This document shows, one piece after another, positions 7,772-16,130 of a DNA stretch of 64,000 nt (position 1 is the stretch's first letter; each line of letters starts with the position of its first letter). The DNA is from Streptomyces tirandamycinicus (lineage in GTDB: Bacteria; Actinomycetota; Actinomycetes; Streptomycetales; Streptomycetaceae). The position numbers and the translations under genes were made by a program. The stretch spans positions 6,182,531 to 6,246,530 of the forward strand of contig NZ_CP029188.1 in assembly GCF_003097515.1 (NCBI RefSeq). The letters run 5' to 3'. Under the pieces are notes generated by a model. It did not search any database and was not told the DNA's origin. It saw nothing but the letters and a program-made list of their open reading frames with translations.

Positions 7772-8548
7772 TTATGTGTGCAGGTCCCGGAGCCGTACGG
7801 AGAGGCATGTCACGCAGCCCTCGAGCTTCTCGAACTCGCTGATGTCCACCTGAACCGGCTCATAACCCAGGTCGGTGAACAGCTCCGCCGTCTTGGGGGC
7901 GCTCGCCGCCATCAGCAGTTTCGCGCCACCGAGCAGCACCACGTGCGCCCCTGCCTCCTCGGGGACGGGCAGGAATCGCGGGAACAGCGACGGCTGCTCC
8001 ACCAGCGGCTCGTAACCGATCACGGTTCCGTCGGGCAGGGCGGTCACTGCGGACTTCAGGTGGAGCACCCGCGACACGGGTACCGCGACGACACGTGCCC
8101 CCAGCGGCTCGAAGGCCGCCCTGAGCTGCTGCACCCCGGCCGCGTTGGTCCGTCCGCCGCGTCCCACGTACACGGTGTCGCCGACCTTGAGCACATCGCC
8201 CCCGTCGAGCGTGCCGGGCTCCCACACCCAGTTCACCGAGCAGCCGAGCCTCGCCACGGCCTCCTCCACCCCGGCCGTCTCCCGGCGCCGGGTCTCCGCC
8301 CCGGAACGGGCGATGAGGGCGACGTTGCGGAACATCACCACGGTGTCCTCGATGAAGACCCCGTCCGGGCAGTCGTCGGCGGGCTCGGCCTCGACCGTCT
8401 CCCAGCCGTGCGCACGGAGGGCCTCGCCGTACGCCCTCCACTGGGCGAGTGCCAAGGCCGGGTCGACGGTACGGCGCTCCACGTGGGTGACCAGGCCGTC
8501 CGCCACACGCGGGCTGGGGCGTCGGATCAGGGCTCTTCTGCTCGGCAC
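7772..8548 (-). CDS. N(G),N(G)-dimethylarginine dimethylaminohydrolase (DDAH)
   Basis: A 258-residue pentein-fold hydrolase, the usual DDAH length. It converts methylated arginines to citrulline and methylamines. Family features: an early RRP stretch, CPDGVFIEDTVVM (substrate carboxylate and guanidino contacts), GTLDGGDVL, the HLKSAV motif with the catalytic histidine, and the terminal EGCVTCLSVR block; the second of these cysteines, about residue 248, is the expected nucleophile. GTG at 8548 is chosen because GGAGAG precedes it and the protein then begins at the family start; a longer frame to 8647 exists. Monocistronic. Confidence 0.92.
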   Translation of the reverse strand: MPSRRALIRRPSPRVADGLVTHVERRTVDPALALAQWRAYGEALRAHGWETVEAEPADDCPDGVFIEDTVVMFRNVALIARSGAETRRRETAGVEEAVARLGCSVNWVWEPGTLDGGDVLKVGDTVYVGRGGRTNAAGVQQLRAAFEPLGARVVAVPVSRVLHLKSAVTALPDGTVIGYEPLVEQPSLFPRFLPVPEEAGAHVVLLGGAKLLMAASAPKTAELFTDLGYEPVQVDISEFEKLEGCVTCLSVRLRDLHT

Positions 8549-9031
8549 AGGCTCTCCAGGGACCGAATTGGGGGGTGGCAGCGCCATCATGAGCCCCACC
8601 TGCCCCATTCCGTCCCGTTCCACACGGCACACCGCCCCGCCCCGCACCCGGCCCCGCCCATGGCGGCGTTACCGGACGGACGATGGCCGCGCACCGGGCC
8701 CGCTCAAGGCCGCACACCGGGCCCGCTCGAGGCCGCACACCGGGCGGGCGATGGGCGTGCACATGGCGCGCTCCGGGGCAGGCCACGGCGACGGGGCCAC
8801 CCCGTCGCCGCGGGCCCGCCCCGGCCGTCGGCAGGCGCAGCAGGACGCACCGCGGCGATCCGCGGCCGCCCGCCCACGGGGCAGGCGGCCCGGGGCTGTC
8901 TCGGGGCATCCCGTAGTGGACCTCCGCGGCCGCTCCGGCCGCCCCGGGGGCGACTCGCCGAGGCCCCGGCACCCCGCGCACGCCCGACGGCGCACCCGGA
9001 GTCACCCGACCACCGGCTCACGCCCTCGCTC
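8549..9031. repeat. Gap with a 23-bp tandem repeat
   Basis: No gene seen in 483 bp. About two and a half copies of a 23-bp unit (GGCCGCACACCGGGCCCGCT plus three bases) lie at 8682-8740. A hairpin GCGGCCG-CTC-CGGCCGC is at 8926-8942, about 90 bp after the end of the ABC-F gene. Confidence 0.6.
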
Positions 9032-10672
9032 TCACGTCCCCATCAACCCCTCCCGTACCTCCTCGGCGGTCGTGGGCCGAAGCCCACCGTCGAGCAGCAG
9101 CCAGCGGGTGATGCCCAGCGACTCCAGGAACGTGATGTCGTGGCTCGCCACGATCAGCGCGCCCTCGTACGCCTCCAGGGCCTCCGTGAGCCTCCGCACG
9201 CTCGCCATGTCGAGATTGTTCGTCGGCTCGTCCAGCATCAGCAGCTGCGGGGCGGGCTCGGCGAGCAACAGTGCCGCCAGCGCGGCGCGGAACCGCTCCC
9301 CTCCGGAGAGCGTCCCGGCCGCTCGATCGGCCCGCTCCCCGCGGAACAGGAAGCGGGCCAGTCGCGCCCGGATCGTGTTCTCCGTCGCCTGCGGTGCGAA
9401 CCGGGCGACGTTCCGCACCACGCTCAGCTCCTCGTCGAGCACGTCCAGCCGCTGCGGGAGGAAGCGCAGCGGCACCTGCACCGCCACCTCGCCCGCGACC
9501 GGCCGCAGCTCCCCGGCGATGGTGCGGAGCAGGGTCGTCTTGCCGGCCCCGTTGCGCCCGACGAGAGCGATCCGCTCCGGTCCGCGCAGATCGAACTCGC
9601 CTCCCACACGGGCCCCGTAGCGGAGCTCCACCTCCGACAGCCGCAGGACGCCGCGGCCCGGATGGACCTTGGTGTACGGCAGTTCGACGCGGATCTCGTC
9701 GTCGTCCCGCACCGCGTCCGCGGCCTCGTGGAGCCGCTCTCTCGCCTCGGTCAGCTTCACCGTGTGCATGGTGCGGTGCTTGCCCGCCGAGACCTGCGCC
9801 GCGCGTTTGCGGGCGCCCATCACGATCTTCGGCTCGCGCTTCTGCTCGAACATCTTCTGCCCGTAGCGCTTGCGGCGGGCAAGTTTGACCTGTGCCTCGG
9901 CCAGTTCGCGCTTCTGCCGCTGCACATCGGCCTCCGCGACGCGCACCATCCGCTCGGCGGCCTCCTGCTCGACGGCCAGCGCCTGCTCGTAGGCCGAGTA
10001 CGCGCCGCCGTACCAGGTCACCTCGCCGTCGCGGAGGTCGGCGATCTGGTCGACCCGCTCCAGGAGTTCGCGGTCGTGGCTGACCACGATCATCACCCCG
10101 GACCACGCCTCCACGGCCTCGTAGAGCCGCCCGCGGGCGTAGAGGTCCAGGTTGTTGGTCGGCTCGTCCAGCAGCAGGACATCGGGCCGGGCCAGCAGCA
10201 GCGCCGCCAGCCTGAGCAGCACGCACTCCCCGCCCGACATCTCGCCGACGGTCCGGTCCAGGCCGATGTGCCCGAGCCCGAGCTGTGCGAGAGCGGCGAC
10301 GGCCCGCTCCTCCACGTCCCAGTCGTCGCCGACCGCCGTGAAGTGCTCCTCCCTTACGTCGCCGGCCTCGATCGCGTGCAGCGCGGCCCGGGTTGCGGCG
10401 ATGCCGAGCGCCTCGTCGACGCGCAACGCCGTGTCGAGCACGGCGTTCTGCGGCAGGTACCCGACCTCGCCCGCGGTCCGCACCCCGCCCTCGGTGGGTG
10501 CGAGCTCGCCGGCGATCAGCCGCAGCAGCGTGGACTTGCCCGAGCCGTTGAGCCCGATCAGCCCCGTCCTGCCGGGGCCGACGGCGAGCTGGAAGTCCTC
10601 CAGCACCGCGGTGCCGTCGGGCCAGGAGAAGGACAGCGAGGAACAGGTCACATGGGTGGGAAAGGTAGACAT
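9032..10672 (-). CDS. ABC-F ATPase, candidate antibiotic-resistance type
   Basis: A 546-residue protein with two ABC domains and no membrane segment, the ABC-F layout. First Walker A is GLNGSGKST, with signature MSGGE and Walker B LLLDEPTNNLD; the second is GRNGAGKTT with LSGGE and LMLDEPTNNLD. Between them is the charged helical linker (about 240-330, rich in K, R and E) that in this family reaches toward the peptidyl-transferase centre of the ribosome. Members either tune translation or protect ribosomes from macrolides, lincosamides or pleuromutilins. ATG at 10672 has GGGAG upstream. A nearly 200-nt leader with a mini reading frame (separate entries) argues for drug-inducible expression and so for the protective role. 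Confidence 0.92.
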   Translation of the reverse strand: MSTFPTHVTCSSLSFSWPDGTAVLEDFQLAVGPGRTGLIGLNGSGKSTLLRLIAGELAPTEGGVRTAGEVGYLPQNAVLDTALRVDEALGIAATRAALHAIEAGDVREEHFTAVGDDWDVEERAVAALAQLGLGHIGLDRTVGEMSGGECVLLRLAALLLARPDVLLLDEPTNNLDLYARGRLYEAVEAWSGVMIVVSHDRELLERVDQIADLRDGEVTWYGGAYSAYEQALAVEQEAAERMVRVAEADVQRQKRELAEAQVKLARRKRYGQKMFEQKREPKIVMGARKRAAQVSAGKHRTMHTVKLTEARERLHEAADAVRDDDEIRVELPYTKVHPGRGVLRLSEVELRYGARVGGEFDLRGPERIALVGRNGAGKTTLLRTIAGELRPVAGEVAVQVPLRFLPQRLDVLDEELSVVRNVARFAPQATENTIRARLARFLFRGERADRAAGTLSGGERFRAALAALLLAEPAPQLLMLDEPTNNLDMASVRRLTEALEAYEGALIVASHDITFLESLGITRWLLLDGGLRPTTAEEVREGLMGT

Positions 10673-10869
10673 ACGGGTCTCCCTGTTGCGTCGGAAGAAG
10701 AAGGGGCAACGGGCGAGACACCGGTCGGACGGCACAGGGGCCCTGGTCCGGAACGGGACGGCTCGTACGCCGAGGTCGCACACGGGCACGCGGGCGGAAA
10801 GCCGCGTGACACGGTGTCTCAGGACCTCAGACGAGCAACGTCCTTCTCCTATCGACGACAACAGGGCCG
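10673..10869 (-). promoter_or_regulatory. Structured leader with a 3-codon mini-ORF, candidate attenuator
   Basis: Between the predicted start of transcription and the ABC-F start lies a leader of about 197 nt. Near its 5-prime end AGGAGAAGG (10842-10850) is followed after a proper spacing by TTG CTC GTC TGA (10838-10827), a possible three-codon leader ORF. Directly after come GACAC-G-GTGTC (10808-10818) and CACGCGG/CCGCGTG (10787-10808), then more GC-rich inverted repeats and a pyrimidine run CCTTCTTCTTCC. This resembles the stall-and-attenuate leaders of ABC-F resistance genes. Confidence 0.5.
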
Positions 10870-10875
10870 GATACG

Positions 10876-10904
10876 AAGCTACGCCCGCCGGGGGTGGCCG
10901 GCAA
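10876..10904 (-). promoter_or_regulatory. Promoter of the ABC-F gene
   Basis: Minus strand -35 TTGCCG (10899-10904), exactly 17 bp, then -10 TAGCTT (10876-10881). The DNA just upstream of the -35 is AT-rich for this genome (GATTAATCG), a feature reported for WhiB7/WblC-dependent promoters. Confidence 0.6.
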
Positions 10905-10912
10905 ACGATTAA

Positions 10913-11026
10913 TCGGCGACGGCGACGGCGACGGCGACGCAGACAGGACTGGAGACGGAGACAGGGATGGGGACGGAGACAGGACTGGAGACGGAGGCGG
11001 AGACAGGGATGGGGACGGGGATCCGC
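10913..11026. repeat. Purine-rich GACGGA-type minisatellite
   Basis: About 110 bp built from GACGGC, GAGACGGA and GACAGGGATGGG words, with a larger unit of about 24 bp visible (GACAGGACTGGAGACGGAG appears twice). It separates the ABC-F promoter from the end of the SsgA-like gene. Confidence 0.7.
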
Positions 11027-11045
11027 CTGGACGCTGCGGCGGCCC

Positions 11046-11462
11046 TCAGTGGGCGTCGCGCATCAACTGGGCCAGGTCCGCGTCCAGATCGAGGTGGAGG
11101 TGCTCCCGGCCGGCCGGCACGAGCCCCTGGCTCCGCTTGAGGAAGCGGCGGACTTCGGAGGTGCGGATGTGCACCATCGCGGTTCCCTCGGGAGCGTGGA
11201 ACTCCAGCACGGTCCTGTCGTACCCGTAGGGCCGTACGCGCACGTCGCCCAGCCCGGCGGGCAGGTCCACGCCCTGAACGAGCAGTTCGCGCGAGAACGC
11301 CCAGCACACGTCGGTGCCCTCCAGTGTGGCCGGGGCGGGGAACGACATGCTCACGGCGAAGGGGTCGCGGCGGTCGTAGCGCAGGGTCGCCGGCACGGAC
11401 TCCATCCGTGGCGCGGAGGCGACCAGACGGACCTGCACGGCCTGCTCGATGACGCTGGACAA
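11046..11462 (-). CDS. SsgA-like protein (SALP), sporulation/cell-division regulator
   Basis: A 138-residue SALP, a family found only in sporulating actinomycetes that steers septum placement and cell-wall remodelling. Hallmarks present are the central LRYDRRDPFAVSMSFP, CWAFSRELLVQG, GDVRVRPYG, and the C-terminal FLKRSQGLVPAG...LDLDADLAQLM. The HxPYGYDRTVLEFHAPEG-like region and the genome position suggest SsgD, but I keep the paralogue name open. ATG at 11462 gives the family length. No operon partner is seen. Confidence 0.93.
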   Translation of the reverse strand: MSSVIEQAVQVRLVASAPRMESVPATLRYDRRDPFAVSMSFPAPATLEGTDVCWAFSRELLVQGVDLPAGLGDVRVRPYGYDRTVLEFHAPEGTAMVHIRTSEVRRFLKRSQGLVPAGREHLHLDLDADLAQLMRDAH

Positions 11463-11769
11463 GGCCCGCTCTCCCTCACTCGCTGCTGTCGACGCCGGTC
11501 CACCGCTCGGCCGGGGACGACGTCAGTCCTCTGCCGCAGAGGAAGACGGGAGAACGGCGGAATCCGTGCATCGGAGGGGGACGTGAGCTGCGTCACCGTA
11601 CGGGAGGCAACCATACGTGAGGTGCCGTGTACGGATCGTGCGGCCGGTCCCGCCCCGGGAGGCCGCCACACCGGCGCGCGGTCCGGGCCCTCGGACCGTG
11701 AACGCGCCACGCACGCGGTACGGGAGGCGCTCTGGACCGGGTGCCGGGGGGCCGCTACGTTCTCGCGCC
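11463..11769. other. Divergent intergenic region, nothing specific seen
   Basis: About 300 bp between the SsgA-like gene and the secreted propeller gene, which point away from each other. It must hold both promoters, but I could not pick a convincing pair of hexamers or a repeat. Confidence 0.5.
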
Positions 11770-12867
11770 ATGAGACCCAAGGGGAAGTCGAGACGAATGG
11801 TGTCCGCGGGGTTGAGCGGGGTGGCGCTGGCCGCCGTTCTGGCTGCCGCCCCCTCGGCGGCAGCGCAGGCGGACTCGGGGCAAGCGGACGGCCGGGTACC
11901 GCACTGGGAGCTCAAGCAGACCGGGACGGACGTGCGGTTCCGCGGTCTCGCCGCGGTCAGCCGCTCCACCGCGTGGCTCGCGGGCTCCGGGGGCACCGTG
12001 CTCCGCACCACCGACGGCGGCCGGAGCTGGCGCGACGTCTCACCGCCCGGGGCCGGCGAGCTGCAGTTCCGCGACGTCGAGGCGTTCGACGCGCGCAGGG
12101 CCGTCGTGCTGGCCATCGGCGAGGGCGAGGCGTCGCGGGTGCTGCGCACCGAGGACGGCGGAGCGACCTGGGAGGAGTCGTTCCGCAATACCGACCCGAA
12201 GGCGTTCTACGACTGCATGACCTTCTTCGACTCCCGGCACGGGCTCGCGATGAGCGACCCGGTCGACGGCAGGTTCCGCATCCTCTCCACCCGGGACGGC
12301 GGCAGGTCGTGGACGGTGCTGCCGACGGAGGGGATGCCGGACGCCCAGCCGGGCGAGGCGGGCTTCGCGGCGAGCGGCCAGTGCCTGGTGAGCTCGGGGC
12401 CCGGGGACGTCTGGCTCGCGACCGGCGGCGGTGCGACCGCGCGTGTGCTGCACTCCGCGGACCGAGGGCTGCACTGGACCGTGGCCGAGTCCACGATCCC
12501 GGCCGGTGACCCCGCCCGGGGCGTCTTCGCGCTCGCCTTCCGGGACCGGGTGCACGGTCTCGCGGTCGGCGGCGACTACCGCGCGAGTGAGGCGTCCCCC
12601 CGGGCGGGCGCGGTGACCCGGGACGGCGGCCGCACCTGGCGGCAGTCCGCGACCCCGCCGCCCGCCTACCGCTCCGGCGTCGCCTGGCTGCCCCACAGCC
12701 GCCGGGCCGCCCTCGCCGTCGGCCCCACCGGCACCGACCTCACCACCGACGCCGGGCGCACCTGGCGCACCGTGGACACCGGCTCGTACGACACCGTGGA
12801 CTGCACACCGGACCTCGGCTGCTGGGCGGCGGGGGAGAAGGGCCGCGCGGCCCGGCTGGAGTGGTGA
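11770..12867 (+). CDS. Secreted beta-propeller protein (YCF48/BNR-repeat, oxidoreductase-like)
   Basis: A 365-residue exported protein. The signal peptide is clear (RRMVSAGLSGVALAAVLAAAPSAAAQA, cleavage near residue 35). The rest is repeats of the photosystem-assembly YCF48/BNR type: RTTDGGRSWRDVS, RTEDGGATWEES, STRDGGRSWTVL, HSADRGLHWTV, TRDGGRTWRQS and TTDAGRTWRTV, i.e. six Asp-box blades. Streptomyces homologues are often called oxidoreductases without evidence; sialidase activity is not implied because catalytic residues are not recognisable. ATG at 11770 fits the signal peptide. Confidence 0.88.
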   Translation: MRPKGKSRRMVSAGLSGVALAAVLAAAPSAAAQADSGQADGRVPHWELKQTGTDVRFRGLAAVSRSTAWLAGSGGTVLRTTDGGRSWRDVSPPGAGELQFRDVEAFDARRAVVLAIGEGEASRVLRTEDGGATWEESFRNTDPKAFYDCMTFFDSRHGLAMSDPVDGRFRILSTRDGGRSWTVLPTEGMPDAQPGEAGFAASGQCLVSSGPGDVWLATGGGATARVLHSADRGLHWTVAESTIPAGDPARGVFALAFRDRVHGLAVGGDYRASEASPRAGAVTRDGGRTWRQSATPPPAYRSGVAWLPHSRRAALAVGPTGTDLTTDAGRTWRTVDTGSYDTVDCTPDLGCWAAGEKGRAARLEW

Positions 12868-13345
12868 CGACCCGTCGGCCGTCCGGCACCCCTCGGTGAT
12901 TCACCGGCCACCCCTGCCCTGGTGACGCGGACGGGTCCGGGCCGGTGCGCAGCGTCCGACCGCGGGCCGCTGCGTCCCCCGTGACGCACACGGGCCGGTG
13001 CCGGGCAGCCACCCGGTACCGGCCCGTCGTGTCCGGGGCATCCGGTACGGTCCCGTCCTGTCCGAGGTATCCGCAACCGGCCCGTCCTGTCCGGGGCATC
13101 CGGTACCGGCCCGTCCTGCCCGGGTCATCCGGTGCCGGTCCGTCGCGCGGCCATCCGGTGCCGCTCGTCCCGGCGTCGCGCGCGAAGCGACGAGCACGGG
13201 GCAACCGCCGCGCAACGGGTGCGCGGGCAGCTGCGCACTGCGGCCGCGCGGATACGTGCGCGCGGGCGCGCGGGCACCTGCGTACTGCGGCCGGCCGGTT
13301 CGGTCTCGGCCGGGCGCGGGCCCCGCCCGCTCCTCGCCGGGACCG
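12868..13345. repeat. 29-bp tandem repeat array in a gene-free gap
   Basis: Positions 13013-13128 are four head-to-tail 29-bp units (starts 13013, 13042, 13071, 13100), followed by a shortened 26-bp copy (13129-13154) and a fragment to 13163. The unit opens with the palindrome CCGGTACCGG and ends in GGGGCAT. As 29 is not a multiple of three and all frames shift, it is not coding. Units touch directly, so it is not CRISPR. A second degenerate G/C-rich repeat follows at 13200-13310. Confidence 0.9.
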
Positions 13346-13645
13346 TCAGGCGGAGGGCTGCTCCCGGTACCGCTCCAGCGCGGGCGCCGTCTTCGTCGCG
13401 GCGAACTCCGTGATCCGGTACTCGCACACCCCCGCCGCCGTGTAGGGGTCCGACGCCGCGATCCCCTCGGCCTGCTCGCGGTCGACGCCCGCCGCGATCA
13501 GCACACCGCCGTCACGCGGGTTCTTCCGGCCGGAGGCGATCAGGACGCCCTCTCCGTAAAGAGCTTCCAGCCAGGCCATATGGGCAGCCTGGTGCTCCTC
13601 GACGCGCTCGACGGGCGCCGTGTAGGTCAATTCCAGTACGAACAT
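13346..13645 (-). CDS. YciI family protein
   Basis: A 99-residue YciI-like (ferredoxin-like fold) protein: MFVLELTYTAPVERVEEH at the start, HMAWLEALYGEGVLIASGRKNPRDGG in the middle, and the DPYTAAGVCEYRITEF block with the conserved DP pair. Members are small dimers, some with dehydrochlorinase-like activity; the job of this one is unknown. ATG at 13645 has TACCCT 7 nt upstream (13653-13658 on the minus strand), so the mRNA is probably leaderless. It diverges from the endonuclease V gene over 36 bp. Confidence 0.88.
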   Translation of the reverse strand: MFVLELTYTAPVERVEEHQAAHMAWLEALYGEGVLIASGRKNPRDGGVLIAAGVDREQAEGIAASDPYTAAGVCEYRITEFAATKTAPALERYREQPSA

Positions 13646-13681
13646 GATCGGCAGGGTAGCCGCACTAGGCTGGGAGTCACC

Positions 13682-14365
13682 ATGACCGTGATCAGGACAC
13701 CCGCGGACGAGACCGAGGCCCGTGCGGTGCAGGACGAACTCAGGGCCCGCGTCGTCCTGGACGAACCCGGGCCGCCGCCGGGCACGGGCCTCGTCACCGG
13801 GGTCGACGTGGCCTACGACGACGCGCGCGATGCCGTCGTCGCGGCCGCCGTCGTCCTCGACGCCGCCACGCTGGACGTCGTCGAGGAGACCACCGCGGCC
13901 GGCCGGATCGCGTTCCCCTACGTACCGGGCCTGCTCGCCTTCCGTGAGATCCCGACCGTGCTCGCCGCGCTGGAGTCGCTGCGCCACGGCCCCGGTCTGG
14001 TCGTGTGCGACGGCTACGGGCTCGCCCACCCACGGCGCTTCGGTCTGGCCAGCCATCTCGGCGTGCTGACCGGCCTGCCGGTGATCGGCGTCGCCAAGAA
14101 CCCGTTCACGTTCACCTACGACCCGCCGGGCGGGCGGCGCGGTGACGGCTCACCACTGGTCGCGGACGACGGCGCGGTGGTGGGACGGGCGCTGCGGACC
14201 CAGCACGGCGTCAAACCGGTCTTCGTCTCCGTCGGCCACCGCGTCACGCTCGGCAACGCCTGCGCCCACACCCTCGCGCTCTCCCCGGAGTTCCGCCTCC
14301 CCGAGTCCACCCGCCGCGCCGACGCCCTCTGCCGCAGGGCGCTGCGCGAGGCGACGAGCGGCTGA
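13682..14365 (+). CDS. nfi: Endonuclease V (deoxyinosine 3-prime endonuclease)
   Basis: A 227-residue endonuclease V that nicks DNA one base beyond deoxyinosine and other deaminated bases. Catalytic residues line up with the E. coli enzyme: Asp42 in GVDVAY, Glu89 in PYVPGLLAFRE, Asp110 in CDGYGLAHPRR. The GVAKNPF and ALRTQHGVKPVFVSVGH blocks are also typical. ATG at 13682 has GGGAG upstream and a -10-like TAGGCT at 13666-13671. It converges on the saccharopine-dehydrogenase-like gene. Confidence 0.95.
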   Translation: MTVIRTPADETEARAVQDELRARVVLDEPGPPPGTGLVTGVDVAYDDARDAVVAAAVVLDAATLDVVEETTAAGRIAFPYVPGLLAFREIPTVLAALESLRHGPGLVVCDGYGLAHPRRFGLASHLGVLTGLPVIGVAKNPFTFTYDPPGGRRGDGSPLVADDGAVVGRALRTQHGVKPVFVSVGHRVTLGNACAHTLALSPEFRLPESTRRADALCRRALREATSG

Positions 14366-14460
14366 CCACCCCGCTCCGGGCACCGGGACGGTCCTTCTCC
14401 GCGCGATAGGACGTTACGGGACAGAACGGGCCGGAACCGCCGGGCGGGACCGGGCCGGGC

Positions 14461-15651
14461 TCAGCGCGCGTCCGCGACGCGGAAGACGACGCCCGCGGCC
14501 CGCAGTCGTGCCAGCAGGGCGTCGCCCATCGCGACGGCGGTGGTGACCTGGCCCGCGGTGGCGGGGAGTTCGTCCAGGGCGAGGCAGAGCACCGACTCCG
14601 CGAGCATCTTCGCCGTCTCGCCGTAGCCGGGGTCGCCGCCCGACACCTCCGTGAAGACCCGGCGACCGCCGCCCTCCCCGACGAAGCGGACCCGGAACCA
14701 GCTGCGTTCGCGCTGCTCCGCGCTGGGGCCGCGGCCGGGCTGGTAACGGTTCATCAGCCACTGGCGGGCGGGCCCTGCCTGGGCGAGCGCGGCCAGCGCG
14801 CCGAGCGCGACGGGGCCGCCGAGCGCCACCGGCAGCGTCCGCACCGAGGCGTAGTGCCGGTACTGGAAGTCGGGGCCGTAGCGCTCCAGGCCCGCCGCGG
14901 AGCGGGCCACGATCCGGGGGTCGAGCGTCGGCAGCGGGAGCGCCCAGGTACCGGTCTCCCGGCTGAAGCGGGGCGCCCCGAGCGGCGCCCTGGCACGGCG
15001 GCCCATCAGTCGTGGCTCATGGAGCCTGCGCTCCCGTGCCGTGCGCGCGGCCTGCCGCTGCCGGCCCATCGCCGTCAGGGCGGAAGCGAACGTCCCGCCG
15101 GAGAAGATCCCGCCCGCGCTCACGAAGCCGTCGATGCGCAGCGGCACGTCCCGCGGCAGCTGCTGGACCGTGAAGTAGACCCCCAGATCGTGCGGCACCG
15201 AGTCGAAGCCGCAGGCGTGCACCAGCCGGGCGCCCGTTTCGCGGGCCCGTGCGTCGTGCCGTATGTAGACGGAGTCGACGAACTCCGGCTCGCCGGTGAG
15301 GTCGGCGTAGTCCGTCCCGGCGTCCGCGCAGGCGGCGACCAGCGGCTCGCCGTACCAGACGTACGGGCCGACCGTCGTCGCCACTACGCGCGTCGACTCG
15401 GCGAGCGCGCGCAGCGCGTCCGGGTCGTCGGCGTCCGCGACGACGAGCGGCAGCCCGGCGCAGGCCGGGTTGATCGCGGTGAGCCGTTCGCGCAACTGCT
15501 CCAGCCGTGCTCTGCTGCGGCCCGCGACGGCCCAGCGGCAGTCCTCGGGGGCATGGGCGGCCAGATACTCCGCGGTGAGGGTGCCGACGAATCCGGTCGC
15601 GCCGAAGAGCACGATGTCGTACGGCCGCTCCGGCCCGCTCTGCCTGTTCAT
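14461..15651 (-). CDS. Saccharopine dehydrogenase-like / trans-acting enoyl reductase family protein
   Basis: A 396-residue protein of the saccharopine-dehydrogenase NADP-binding family. The Rossmann motif FGATGFVG is at residues 16-23, followed by WAVAGRSRARLEQL, a TTVGPYVWYGEPLVAAC stretch and CGFDSVPHDLGVY, all typical of the mycobacterial trans-acting enoyl reductase group (lipid reduction in phthiocerol/glycolipid synthesis). In Streptomyces the substrate is not known. ATG at 15651 follows GGAGGG. It diverges from the YjbR gene. Confidence 0.88.
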   Translation of the reverse strand: MNRQSGPERPYDIVLFGATGFVGTLTAEYLAAHAPEDCRWAVAGRSRARLEQLRERLTAINPACAGLPLVVADADDPDALRALAESTRVVATTVGPYVWYGEPLVAACADAGTDYADLTGEPEFVDSVYIRHDARARETGARLVHACGFDSVPHDLGVYFTVQQLPRDVPLRIDGFVSAGGIFSGGTFASALTAMGRQRQAARTARERRLHEPRLMGRRARAPLGAPRFSRETGTWALPLPTLDPRIVARSAAGLERYGPDFQYRHYASVRTLPVALGGPVALGALAALAQAGPARQWLMNRYQPGRGPSAEQRERSWFRVRFVGEGGGRRVFTEVSGGDPGYGETAKMLAESVLCLALDELPATAGQVTTAVAMGDALLARLRAAGVVFRVADAR

Positions 15652-15746
15652 CGGCCCTCCACCCCGTTGTGAATCCTGTCCCGCGCCGTTTGTCGCCGGC
15701 CGAGGCTAGCGTGGAGCCGGACGACGCGCTGCACCGGGAGGACGGG

Positions 15747-16130
15747 ATGGCACCACCGCCGAGAGCCGCTCTGGCGAAATGGGAGAAGGTGCGGTCCTTT
15801 GCCCTGGGCCTGCCGGGGGCGGGGGAGGAGTTCCCCTGGGGTGACACGGTGGTCAAGGTGAACAAGAAGATCTTCGTCTTCCTGGGTGTCACCGACGGCA
15901 GCCACCCCCTCGGAGTCGGGGTGAAGCTCACGGACGAGGTGTCCCATGCGCACGCCCTGTCCTGCCCCGGGGCGGAGCCGTCGGGGTACGGCCTCGGCAA
16001 GGCGGGCTGGGTGCGGGTGCCGCTGGCCGGGAAGGGCGCCCCGGCGGCGGAGCTGCTCTGCGACTGGGTCGAGGAGAGCTACCGCACCGTCGCCCCGAAG
16101 AAGCTGATCGCCGAACTCGACGCGCCCTGA
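15747..16130 (+). CDS. MmcQ/YjbR family DNA-binding-fold protein
   Basis: A 127-residue protein with the YjbR fold: LGLPGAGEEFPWGDTVVKVNKKIFVFLG, a KAGWVRVPL strand and the C-terminal WVEESYRTVAPKKLIAEL helix. The family is called DNA-binding-like because of its fold; no function is established. ATG at 15747 is chosen over an in-frame ATG at 15669 because GGGAGG lies 5 nt upstream and the extra 26 residues look unstructured and overlap the divergent promoter. Confidence 0.85.
   Translation: MAPPPRAALAKWEKVRSFALGLPGAGEEFPWGDTVVKVNKKIFVFLGVTDGSHPLGVGVKLTDEVSHAHALSCPGAEPSGYGLGKAGWVRVPLAGKGAPAAELLCDWVEESYRTVAPKKLIAELDAP

Noticed and set aside
7754..10912. 1052-codon plus-strand open frame
   Set aside because: It runs antisense through the DDAH and ABC-F genes and across a repeat; it is a high-GC frame shadow with no domain.
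13013..13163. Possible CRISPR array
   Set aside because: The 29-bp units touch each other with no spacers and there are no cas genes.
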